The notes beneath the pieces are model-generated. The model searched no databases and had not been told where the DNA came from. It saw nothing but the letters and a program-made list of their open reading frames with translations. Shown here piece by piece: positions 31,120 through 38,794 of a stretch of DNA of 64,000 nt (position 1 is the first letter of the stretch; each line of letters starts with the position of its first letter). The stretch covers positions 1 to 64,000 of the forward strand of contig NZ_VSSB01000001.1 in assembly GCF_008122505.1 (NCBI RefSeq), read 5' to 3'. Source of the stretch: Agromyces mariniharenae (GTDB lineage: Bacteria > Actinomycetota > Actinomycetes > Actinomycetales > Microbacteriaceae). The position numbers and the translations under genes were made by a program.

Positions 31120-32892
31120 GTGAAGTCTTTCGTGCTCGGCATCGACATCGGCACGAGTTACACCGCCGCTGCGATCGGCCGGCGTGCGCTCGATGGGTCG
31201 ATGGCCTACGAGCCGTTGGAGCTCGGCACGCGCAAGGCCGCCGTGCCGACGGTGGTGTACCTCGGCGAGGACGGCGGCGTGGTCGTCGGCGAGCCCGCCG
31301 AGCGGCGGGCCATCGATCATCCCGAGCGCGTCGTCCGGGAGTTCAAGCGCCGGATCGGCGACGAGACGCCGATCATCGTCGGCGACCTGGGCGTCGCACC
31401 CGAGGACCTGTTCGCGGTGCTCGCACAGTGGGTCGTCGAGCGCGCTGAGGCGCACGAGGGCGCGCCGCCCGACGTGATCGCAGTGTCCCACCCGGCTTCG
31501 TGGGGCGAGCACCGGATCGGCCTCGTCCGAGGCGCCCTCGCCGGCGTCGGCCTCGCGGGCGTCGTGCTCGTGAGCGAGCCCGAGGCCGCCGGACTCCACT
31601 ACCTCGCGCACGAGAAGGTGGACGACGGCGCGGCGATCGCCGTCTACGACCTCGGCGGCGGCACCTTCGACGTGGCGCTCCTGCGCAAGCGCGAGGACGA
31701 CGCCTTCGCGCTCATCGGCACGCCGACGGGCATCGAGCGCCTGGGCGGCGCCGACTTCGACCAGCGGATCTTCGAGCACGTGCGCGAGCTCGCATCGAGC
31801 GCGTTCGCCGACGTGGACGAGACGGTGCCCGACGGTGCCCTCGCGCTCGCCCGGGTGCGGCGCGAATGCACCGACGCCAAGGAGGCGCTGTCGTTCGACG
31901 CCGAGACCGTGGTCCCCGTGCTCCTGCCGAAGGGGCAGGCCCGGGTGCGCCTCGTGCGGTCGGAGTTCGAGCAGATGATCGACGGCTCGCTGCGGTCCAC
32001 CGTGGCGACGTTGCGCTCGGCCATCGCCGACGCCGATCTCGAGCCCGAGGACGTGAGCGCCGTGCTGCTCATCGGCGGCTCGTCCCGCATCCCCGTCGTC
32101 ACCCAGCTCCTGTCGGCCGAGCTCGAGCTGCCCGTGGCGGTCGACGCCGACCCGAAGGCCTCCATCAGCCTCGGTGCCGCGGTGGCCGCCGCACGACTGC
32201 TTCCCGCTGCTGCGGCCGTCGCGGCATCCGACCCCGGCACCGCGCACGCGGTCGAAGCGGATGCCGCGCCGCCGGCGGTGCCCATCGCCGCGACCCCGGC
32301 CGCCGAGTCCCGCCGCATGTCGATGGGTCTCCGCGCACTCGTGCTCGCCGGCGTTGCTGCGGCACTGCTCGCGATCCTGATCCCGATCACGCCGCTCGCC
32401 GCCGGGGATCGGAGCGAGCAGGGCGGCGAGCCCGGAGGATCGGGCGAGCAGAGCGACGGCCTCCCCGCCGGCCGATACGTGTTCGGCTCCGCGGTGCCCC
32501 TCGCCGCCATCGGCGGCGGCGCCGACGCGGACGCCGGAGGCGGCACGGATGCCGCGCCCGACTCCGATCCGGCCGCACCGCGCCGGGCGGTCGTCCAGGC
32601 CGACAGCGCGACGCCCGCGACCGGAAGCCCCACGACCGGCACCACGACGCCGCAGGACGACGTCTCGCCGGCCGGATCCGGCACCACCGATCCCGCACCG
32701 AGCCCCGAGCCCGAACCCACGCCGCCCAGCCCCTCGCCGGAACCGACGCCCGATCCCGTCCCCGAGCCCACGCCCGATCCCGTCCCCGAGCCCACACCCG
32801 ACCCGTCGCCCGCGCCTGTCGCCGACCCGTCGCCGGAGCCCGAGCCCGCACCCGACCCCGTGCCGGAGCCCGAGCCGGCGCCGGCGCCATGA
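31120..32892 (+). CDS. membrane-anchored Hsp70-type ATPase without substrate-binding domain
   Basis: A 590-residue protein starting at GTG 31120 after GAGGGGG. Residues 1-360 are an Hsp70/actin-fold ATPase: GIDIGTSYTA (7-16), VYDLGGGTFDVALL (175-188), LIGGSSRIPVV (317-327). The beta-sandwich substrate domain is absent. Instead residues 403-427 form one membrane helix, followed by a 160-residue Gly/Ser then Pro/Glu/Asp-rich tail with PDPVPEPT repeats, predicted outside the cell. The tail may contact the wall. It overlaps the LuxR gene by ATGA, so the two products are probably made in step. I infer a sensor or chaperone for that regulator. Confidence 0.88.
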   Translation: MKSFVLGIDIGTSYTAAAIGRRALDGSMAYEPLELGTRKAAVPTVVYLGEDGGVVVGEPAERRAIDHPERVVREFKRRIGDETPIIVGDLGVAPEDLFAVLAQWVVERAEAHEGAPPDVIAVSHPASWGEHRIGLVRGALAGVGLAGVVLVSEPEAAGLHYLAHEKVDDGAAIAVYDLGGGTFDVALLRKREDDAFALIGTPTGIERLGGADFDQRIFEHVRELASSAFADVDETVPDGALALARVRRECTDAKEALSFDAETVVPVLLPKGQARVRLVRSEFEQMIDGSLRSTVATLRSAIADADLEPEDVSAVLLIGGSSRIPVVTQLLSAELELPVAVDADPKASISLGAAVAAARLLPAAAAVAASDPGTAHAVEADAAPPAVPIAATPAAESRRMSMGLRALVLAGVAAALLAILIPITPLAAGDRSEQGGEPGGSGEQSDGLPAGRYVFGSAVPLAAIGGGADADAGGGTDAAPDSDPAAPRRAVVQADSATPATGSPTTGTTTPQDDVSPAGSGTTDPAPSPEPEPTPPSPSPEPTPDPVPEPTPDPVPEPTPDPSPAPVADPSPEPEPAPDPVPEPEPAPAP

Positions 32893-35429
32893 CGCGGCCG
32901 TCCTCGGACGACGCACGGACCGCCGTCTCGAACGACGCCGCGGTCGAGGCCGACGCCCTCGCCCGACGCATCGTGGGCGGGGCGCATCCGGTGCACGTCG
33001 GCATCCTCGGAGCCGGCGGCTCCGGCAAGTCGACGCTCCTCGGCGACCTCGCGGCGACCCTCCGCGCGCACGGGCTCCACGTGGTCGACGACGTCGAGGC
33101 CACCGACCTTCCCGACGCGACGGAGCGCGTCGCGTTCCTCGTCGACGATGCGCACGGACTCACGGACGACGAACTCGGGCGGCTGCGCGCGCTCGTCCGC
33201 GACGACGGCCCGCACGTCGTGGTCGCGTTCCGCCCGTGGCCGCGGTCGACGGCGATGGCGAAGCTCGCCGATCGGCTCGGCAAGCGCGGCACCGTGCTGG
33301 CGCTGCATCCGCTGACCTCGGCGCAGGTGCGGCGACGCGGGGCCCAGCTCCTCGGCACGGAACCGCCGACCGACGCGGCGGCCCGCGTGCTCGAGCTCAC
33401 CCGCGGCAATCCGCGACTCGTGGACGCCGCGTTCGCCGCGGGCGCCGACCACGACTGGGCCGCCGGACCGGTGCTGCCGGCCGAGTCGCTGCAATCGATG
33501 CGCGACGAGCTCGACGGCCTCGACCCCGAACTGCACGAGTACCTGGCCGCCCTGGCCGTCGGCTTCTCGACGGCGGGGGCCGCGTTCGCCACTGCGCCCC
33601 GCTTCGCGGCGGCCGACCTCCGCTCCCTCGCCGCAGCGGCGCGGGCGAGCGGGCTGGTCGCGCCCGACGGCTCGCTCGTCCCGCTCGTGCAGGCGGCCGT
33701 CCTGCAGGGAGCGCCGCCGCACGAGCTGTGGACGCTGCGCCGCGAGCTCGTCGACGCCGTCGACGCGGCGGGGGCGCAGCTCGGCGACGCCGCGCTCGAG
33801 CTGGCACGCCAGGACTTCCGCGACCCGCGGGTGCTGGCCGCGCTGCGCGCGAGGGGCGACGAGCTGCTCGAGGCGGATCCCGACGCCGCCCGCGAGCAGT
33901 ACGCCGCGCTCATCGACCTCGGCGCGGAGCAGCACCCCATCGCCGGGCGGCTGGCCCAGGCGGCGTGGGCGGCGGGCGACGTCGCCGCCGCGGAACGCCT
34001 GGTCGACCTCGGGCTCGGGCGAGACGCGCCCGACGACCTCGCCCGAACCGTCGCCGTCGCCGCCGCGACATGGGCACGGAAGGGCATGCTCGGCCGCAGC
34101 GCCGACGCGTGCCGCACCCTCGCGGCCGTCGACGGCTCGATCGCGCCGATCGCGGCGATCTGCCTCGCCGGCGTTGGCGACGTCGCCGGAGCCCGCGCGA
34201 CCGTGTCCGATGCGCCCGACGTCGAGTACCCGACCTCGGGCCAGGTGGCGCTGCGGCTGACGGCCGACGGCATCCTGGACGCGCTCGACGGCTCCTCCGA
34301 CCTCGCGCTCTCGTCCCTCCTGCAGGCGTCGAGCCTCATGAACGAGTCCGCGACCCTCGGCCCGCTCCCCGAGGCGCCCGCGATGCTCGCCGCGCAGGTC
34401 GCCCTCAATGCGGGCGAGCTCGACCTCGCGGACGAGGTGCTCCAGGGCGCGATCGGCGCGTCGCAGGGCGGCCCGGCCTTCGACGCGCGGCTCCGGCTCA
34501 TGCGGGCGTTCGTCGCGCTCCGCGCGGATCGTCCCGCGCGTGCGCGGGAGCACCTCGAGTCGGCGATCTCGGCGACTCAGCCGCTCGGTCTCCGCGACGA
34601 GGTGCTCGCGCACGCCGTGCGCGTCGGGCTCGCCCGCCGCACCGACGACCTCGCCGCCCTCCTCCGCGGTTGGGCGGCGGCCCGCGAGGCCATCGCCCGG
34701 ATGCCCATCGACCTGTTCGCACTGCCGGCACTGGCCGAGCTCTCGGTCGCCGCCGCCCGCCTGCACGAGACCCGCCTGCTGGAATCGCAGCTCACCGCGG
34801 CCGGGGACCTCCTGGACCGCGCCGGCCGGCCGGCGTGCTGGTCGGCCGGCCTGCACTGGGCGGGGATCGAAGCGGCGATCCTGCTCAACGACCCCGAGGC
34901 GGTCGAGCGGCACGCGAACGCGCTCACGGATGCCGCGCCGGGCGGTCGCACGGCCGAGCACCTCGCCCGAGCCGGTCGGACGTGGGCGGCGGCGATCGCC
35001 GGCGACGTGGTCGTCGAGCGCGTGGAGCAGGCCGCACGCGACCTCGCCGCCGCCGGCTACCCGTGGGATGCGAGCCGGCTCGCGGGCCACGCCGCAGGTC
35101 GCGCGTCCGAGCACCGGGACACCCTCCAGCTGCTCGCCCTCGCCCGCAGCCTGCATCCCGACGAGGAGCGACCGGATGCCGGCGCAGAGCCCGACCCCGA
35201 GGCGAACGGCGCGCAGCGCGACGACGGCCTCCTGAGCGCACGCGAGCGCGAGGTGGCGAGGCTGGTGCTCGAGGGCAAGACCTACGCGGAGATCGGGAAC
35301 GCCATCTTCATCTCGCCGCGCACCGCCGAGCACCACATCGCGCGCATCCGGCGACGCCTCGGCGTCACCACCCGCTCCGAGCTGCTCGCGAGGCTGCGGG
35401 TGGCGCTGGAGGAGGACCCCGGGCAATAG
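32889..35429 (+). CDS. large ATP-binding LuxR (LAL-type) regulator, IniR-like candidate
   Basis: An 846-residue regulator. Walker A GAGGSGKSTLL (41-51) and Walker B VAFLVDDAHG (81-90) form an AAA/STAND ATPase head. Residues about 240-770 are helical TPR-like repeats. The last 65 residues are a LuxR HTH (LSAREREVARLVLEGKTYAEI, then SPRTAEHHIARIRRRLG). The ATG overlaps the Hsp70 stop by ATGA. Mycobacterial iniBAC is controlled by IniR, also a large ATP-binding regulator; functional equivalence here is inference from context, not from alignment. Confidence 0.88.
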   Translation: MTRPSSDDARTAVSNDAAVEADALARRIVGGAHPVHVGILGAGGSGKSTLLGDLAATLRAHGLHVVDDVEATDLPDATERVAFLVDDAHGLTDDELGRLRALVRDDGPHVVVAFRPWPRSTAMAKLADRLGKRGTVLALHPLTSAQVRRRGAQLLGTEPPTDAAARVLELTRGNPRLVDAAFAAGADHDWAAGPVLPAESLQSMRDELDGLDPELHEYLAALAVGFSTAGAAFATAPRFAAADLRSLAAAARASGLVAPDGSLVPLVQAAVLQGAPPHELWTLRRELVDAVDAAGAQLGDAALELARQDFRDPRVLAALRARGDELLEADPDAAREQYAALIDLGAEQHPIAGRLAQAAWAAGDVAAAERLVDLGLGRDAPDDLARTVAVAAATWARKGMLGRSADACRTLAAVDGSIAPIAAICLAGVGDVAGARATVSDAPDVEYPTSGQVALRLTADGILDALDGSSDLALSSLLQASSLMNESATLGPLPEAPAMLAAQVALNAGELDLADEVLQGAIGASQGGPAFDARLRLMRAFVALRADRPARAREHLESAISATQPLGLRDEVLAHAVRVGLARRTDDLAALLRGWAAAREAIARMPIDLFALPALAELSVAAARLHETRLLESQLTAAGDLLDRAGRPACWSAGLHWAGIEAAILLNDPEAVERHANALTDAAPGGRTAEHLARAGRTWAAAIAGDVVVERVEQAARDLAAAGYPWDASRLAGHAAGRASEHRDTLQLLALARSLHPDEERPDAGAEPDPEANGAQRDDGLLSAREREVARLVLEGKTYAEIGNAIFISPRTAEHHIARIRRRLGVTTRSELLARLRVALEEDPGQ

Positions 35430-35540
35430 CGCTTCGGAACGTCCCCCGATCCGCACGTGCCCCGCACCCGGTCCCGTCATCCCGGCGAGCCGGAATCCGC
35501 CGTCGTGTCCCCCGCGATCCCCTAACGCCGCGCGCCGAAA

Positions 35541-35568
35541 CCCCCATCGGCCCCCCGCCGCATGGGGG
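35541..35568. promoter_or_regulatory. inverted repeat upstream of the IniB-like gene
   Basis: CCCCCAT (35541-35547) and ATGGGGG (35562-35568) form a 7-bp inverted repeat 21 bp centre to centre, about 105 bp before the IniB start. Its ACCCC core also occurs in the direct repeats upstream of the Hsp70 gene. No good -35 box is visible for the weak -10 GATACC (35647-35652), so activation seems required. The gap 35430-35673 holds nothing else. Confidence 0.45.
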
Positions 35569-35673
35569 GACATGACCCGATGCCGCGACGCCGGCCGCGC
35601 GACAGGCTTGCTCGTGGGGGCCGGCGTCGATGTCGGTCATCGAACCGATACCTCGAAGTGGAGGGGAAACATC

Positions 35674-36777
35674 ATGACGAACATCACGACGGCACTGCTG
35701 GACTTCCTGATGGACCTGCTGAAGAGCCCGCAGGCCGGCGCCGATTTCGCCGCCGACCCTGACGGTGCGCTCCAGAGCGCCGGTCTGCAGGGCATCTGCG
35801 CGGCGGACGTCGACGCGGTCCTGCCGGTCGCGCTCGACTTCTCGCCGGTGGGCAACCGCGAGTACGACACGGGCGGCAACGAGATCAACTCCGCGGCGGC
35901 CGGCGGCGGCGGTGGCGGCGGCTGGAGCGGCGGCGGCGGTGGCGGCGGCTGGAGCGGCGGTCACGGCGGCGGCGGTGGCGGCGGCTGGTCCGGCGGTCAC
36001 GGCGGCGGCGACTACGCAGCGGCCAAGGCGAAGCTGCTCAGCGTCGTGAACAACTACTCCTACATCGACGACCGCGACGTCATCCAGGACCAGTCGGTCA
36101 ACCAGAACATCTGGGCGAACGGCGACGTGAACCAGGTGTTCGAGAACGAGGCCAACAACATGGGCGACGGCAACATCGTCGCCGGCGGCAACGTTGCGGT
36201 GGGCAACACCGAGTTCGACCTGGACGTCGACATCGACGACTCGTTCAACGAGGAGAACGAGCTCGAGATCGAGGACTCGTTCAACGACAACTCCGACAAC
36301 TCGACCGACAACTCGACGAACGTCGTCATCGAGGACTCCTTCCAGGACAACTCGGTCGAGATCGAGGACTCCTTCCAGGACAACTCGACCGAGGTCGACA
36401 TCGAGGACTCGTTCCAGGACAACGACGTCGACGTCGACGTCGACATCGAGGACTCCTTCCAGGACAACTCGGTCAACGACTCGTTCAACGACAACGTCGT
36501 GGTCGAGGACTCGTTCCAGGCGAACGACAACAACGTGGCCGTCGACTCGTTCAACGACAACGTCGTGGTCGACGACTCGCTGAACGACAACACCGTGGTC
36601 GACGACTCGCTCAACGACAACGTCGTGGTCGACGACTCGCTCAACGACAACGTCGTGGTCGACGACTCGCTCAACGACAACGTCGTGGTCGAGGACTCGC
36701 TGAACGACAACAACGTCGAGACCGGCCCCGGCGACCAGGTCGACGTCGATGTCGAGGTCGACGACATCACCCTGTAA
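35674..36777 (+). CDS. IniB-like protein with glycine-rich and Asn/Asp repeat regions
   Basis: A 367-residue protein with an AGGGGA ribosome site before ATG 35674. Residues 1-55 (LLDFLMDLLKSPQAGADFAADPDGAL split by a short loop) match the IniB N-terminal domain. Residues 77-113 are glycine-rich with three WSGG motifs. Residues 130-180 are Asn/Gln-rich. Residues 186-355 carry 14 repeats of the type (V/I)x(D/E)DS(F/L)(N/Q)DN, very acidic with no Cys, which could form a beta-solenoid. No signal peptide is visible. Function of the family is unknown; mycobacterial iniB is induced by wall-active drugs. Confidence 0.85.
   Translation: MTNITTALLDFLMDLLKSPQAGADFAADPDGALQSAGLQGICAADVDAVLPVALDFSPVGNREYDTGGNEINSAAAGGGGGGGWSGGGGGGGWSGGHGGGGGGGWSGGHGGGDYAAAKAKLLSVVNNYSYIDDRDVIQDQSVNQNIWANGDVNQVFENEANNMGDGNIVAGGNVAVGNTEFDLDVDIDDSFNEENELEIEDSFNDNSDNSTDNSTNVVIEDSFQDNSVEIEDSFQDNSTEVDIEDSFQDNDVDVDVDIEDSFQDNSVNDSFNDNVVVEDSFQANDNNVAVDSFNDNVVVDDSLNDNTVVDDSLNDNVVVDDSLNDNVVVDDSLNDNVVVEDSLNDNNVETGPGDQVDVDVEVDDITL
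36571..36712 (+). repeat. 30-bp tandem repeats in the IniB-like gene
   Basis: Units start at 36571, 36601, 36631, 36661 and 36691 (partial). The three units 36601-36690 are identical at DNA level, each coding DDSLNDNVVV. Such identity suggests recent expansion, and the copy number should vary between strains. Confidence 0.9.
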
Positions 36778-36791
36778 TCACCTGCCGGCTG

Positions 36792-36823
36792 CGGCCCGGT
36801 GCGGGACATCCCGCACCGGGCCG
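36792..36823 (+). terminator. hairpin between the IniB-like and IniA-like genes
   Basis: A perfect 15-bp stem (36792-36806 with 36809-36823) with a 2-nt formal loop, 15 nt past the IniB-like stop and about 50 nt before the next start. It lacks a T run. It probably lets most transcription stop after iniB so that the repeat protein exceeds the GTPases. Confidence 0.65.
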
Positions 36824-36874
36824 TTCCGCTGCGTATCTGGTTGAATCGAAGGAACTCGAAGGGGAGGGCATCGA

Positions 36875-38794
36875 GTGCATCAGCTGATCGAACTCGTGGA
36901 CCAGGGCATCGCGCTGGCGGGGAGCGGCGATCGGGCCGACCTGCGGCGCCGGCTCGAGCAGACCAGGGAGCGGATCCTCGATCCGAGCGTGCGGGTCATC
37001 GTCGTCGGCGAATTCAAGCAGGGCAAGAGCCAGTTGATCAACGCACTCGTGAACGCGCCCGTGTGCCCCGTCGACGACGACATCGCGACGGCCGTTCCCA
37101 CGAGCGTCCGCCACGGCGAGACCTCGGCGGCGTGGGTGGTGCCGCAGCGCGCCGACGGCGGGCCGGTCGACGCGGAGGGCCGGCCACGACGCATCCCGGT
37201 GCCGATCGGCGATCTCCCCCGCTACGTGTCCGAGCGCGCGAAGCCGGGTGGGGAGCCCGAGGTCCACGCCGCCGAGGTGGAGCTGCCGCGGAAGCTCCTG
37301 CGCGGCGGGCTGACCCTCATCGACTCCCCCGGCGTCGGCGGGCTCAACTCCGCGCACGCGCTGACCACCCTCGCGACGCTCCCATCGACGAACGCCATGC
37401 TCTTCGTCTCCGACGCCTCGCAGGAGTACACCGAGCCCGAGATCCAGTTCCTCCGGCACGCCATGCGGATCTGCCCCAACGTCGCGTGCGTGCTCACCAA
37501 GGTCGACATGTACCCCCAATGGCGCCGGGTCGAGGAGCTCGATCGCGCGCATCTCGCGGCCATCGACCCCGACATCCGCCTGTTCCCGGTCTCGTCCAAC
37601 CTCCGCCTCGCGGCGATGAAGGCCGAGGATCCCGAGCTGAACATCGAGTCGGGCTTCGCCGACCTCACCGCCTACCTGCGGCGCGACATCGTCGGGCGAG
37701 CGGAGCTCCTGCAGCGCCGCTCCTCCGCCGTCGACCTGGTCTCGACGACGGAGCACCTCCGGTTGTCGATCGACACCGAGATGAGCGCGCTCGTCAACCC
37801 CGAGAAGACGCCCGAGATCATCGCCGAGCTCGAGGCGACGAAGGGTCGCGCCGACGAGCTCCGGCGCAACTCGTCGCGCTGGCAGATCACGCTCAACGAC
37901 GGTGCGACCGACCTGATCTCCGACATGGAGCACGACCTGCGCGACCGCATGCGGCAGATCCAGCGCGAGGCCGAGGACGCCATCGACGAGGGCGACCCCG
38001 GCCCCGTGTGGGACCAGATCGTGGAGTGGTTCGAGCAGCGCGTCTCCTCGGCCGTGACCGACACGTTCGTGTGGACGCAGGAGCGTGCGCAGTGGCTCTC
38101 CGCCAAGGTGGCCAGGCACTTCACCGAGGACGAGATCTCGCTGCCGACCATCCACGTCGACGACACCCGCGACGTGCTCGACCCCGTCGCCGATATGGCG
38201 ACCCTCGAGTCCGGCCGCCTCGGCGCCATGCAGAAGTTCTACATCGGGCTCAAGGGCTCGTACGGCGGCGTGCTCATGGTGGGCATCATCACCGGCATCG
38301 TCGGCATGTCGATCATCAACCCGCTCTCGCTGGCCGCCGGGGCGGTGATCGGTCGCAAGGCCTACAAGGACGACACGGCGGCCCGCCTGCTGCGGCGTCG
38401 CACCGAGGCGAAGGCGCTGATCCGGCGGCAGGTCGACGACGTCGTCTTCCAGGTCGGCAAGCAGTTGAAGGACCGGCTCCGCCTCGTGCAGCGCATCACG
38501 CGCGACCACTTCACCGCGATCGCCGACGAGCACCACCGGTCGCTGGCCGACTCCGTGCTCGCCGCGCAGAAGGCGGCGACGATGTACGCCAACGAGCGCG
38601 ACCGCCGCGTGGCCGACCTGAAGCGCGACCTGCAGCGGGTCGATGCGCTGTCGGCGCGGGCGCGGGCGATCGAGTCCGCCGCCGCGGCCGCACAGGCCGC
38701 AGCGGATGCCACGACACCGACCGGCCGCGAACGCGCCGCCGCGGCATCCGCCGGCTCGTCGACCCGCTCGACGATCGAGGTCGGGCGGGCGTGA
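36875..38794 (+). CDS. IniA-like dynamin-family GTPase
   Basis: A 639-residue bacterial dynamin-like protein. G1 GEFKQGKS (45-52), G3 DSPG (150-153), G4 TKVD (208-211). Long helices follow, with a hydrophobic paddle at about 463-493 (GGVLMVGIITGIVGMSIINP) suited to membrane insertion, then a coiled C-terminal stalk with an Ala-rich end. Mycobacterial IniA is a membrane-remodelling dynamin relative. GTG start after GGGGAGGG. The stop overlaps the next start by GTGA, so the two GTPases are coupled and may form a hetero-assembly. Confidence 0.88.
   Translation: MHQLIELVDQGIALAGSGDRADLRRRLEQTRERILDPSVRVIVVGEFKQGKSQLINALVNAPVCPVDDDIATAVPTSVRHGETSAAWVVPQRADGGPVDAEGRPRRIPVPIGDLPRYVSERAKPGGEPEVHAAEVELPRKLLRGGLTLIDSPGVGGLNSAHALTTLATLPSTNAMLFVSDASQEYTEPEIQFLRHAMRICPNVACVLTKVDMYPQWRRVEELDRAHLAAIDPDIRLFPVSSNLRLAAMKAEDPELNIESGFADLTAYLRRDIVGRAELLQRRSSAVDLVSTTEHLRLSIDTEMSALVNPEKTPEIIAELEATKGRADELRRNSSRWQITLNDGATDLISDMEHDLRDRMRQIQREAEDAIDEGDPGPVWDQIVEWFEQRVSSAVTDTFVWTQERAQWLSAKVARHFTEDEISLPTIHVDDTRDVLDPVADMATLESGRLGAMQKFYIGLKGSYGGVLMVGIITGIVGMSIINPLSLAAGAVIGRKAYKDDTAARLLRRRTEAKALIRRQVDDVVFQVGKQLKDRLRLVQRITRDHFTAIADEHHRSLADSVLAAQKAATMYANERDRRVADLKRDLQRVDALSARARAIESAAAAAQAAADATTPTGRERAAAASAGSSTRSTIEVGRA

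Noticed and set aside
36571..36712. CRISPR array
   Set aside because: The 30-bp units are contiguous coding repeats in frame with the IniB-like gene, with no spacers and no cas genes.
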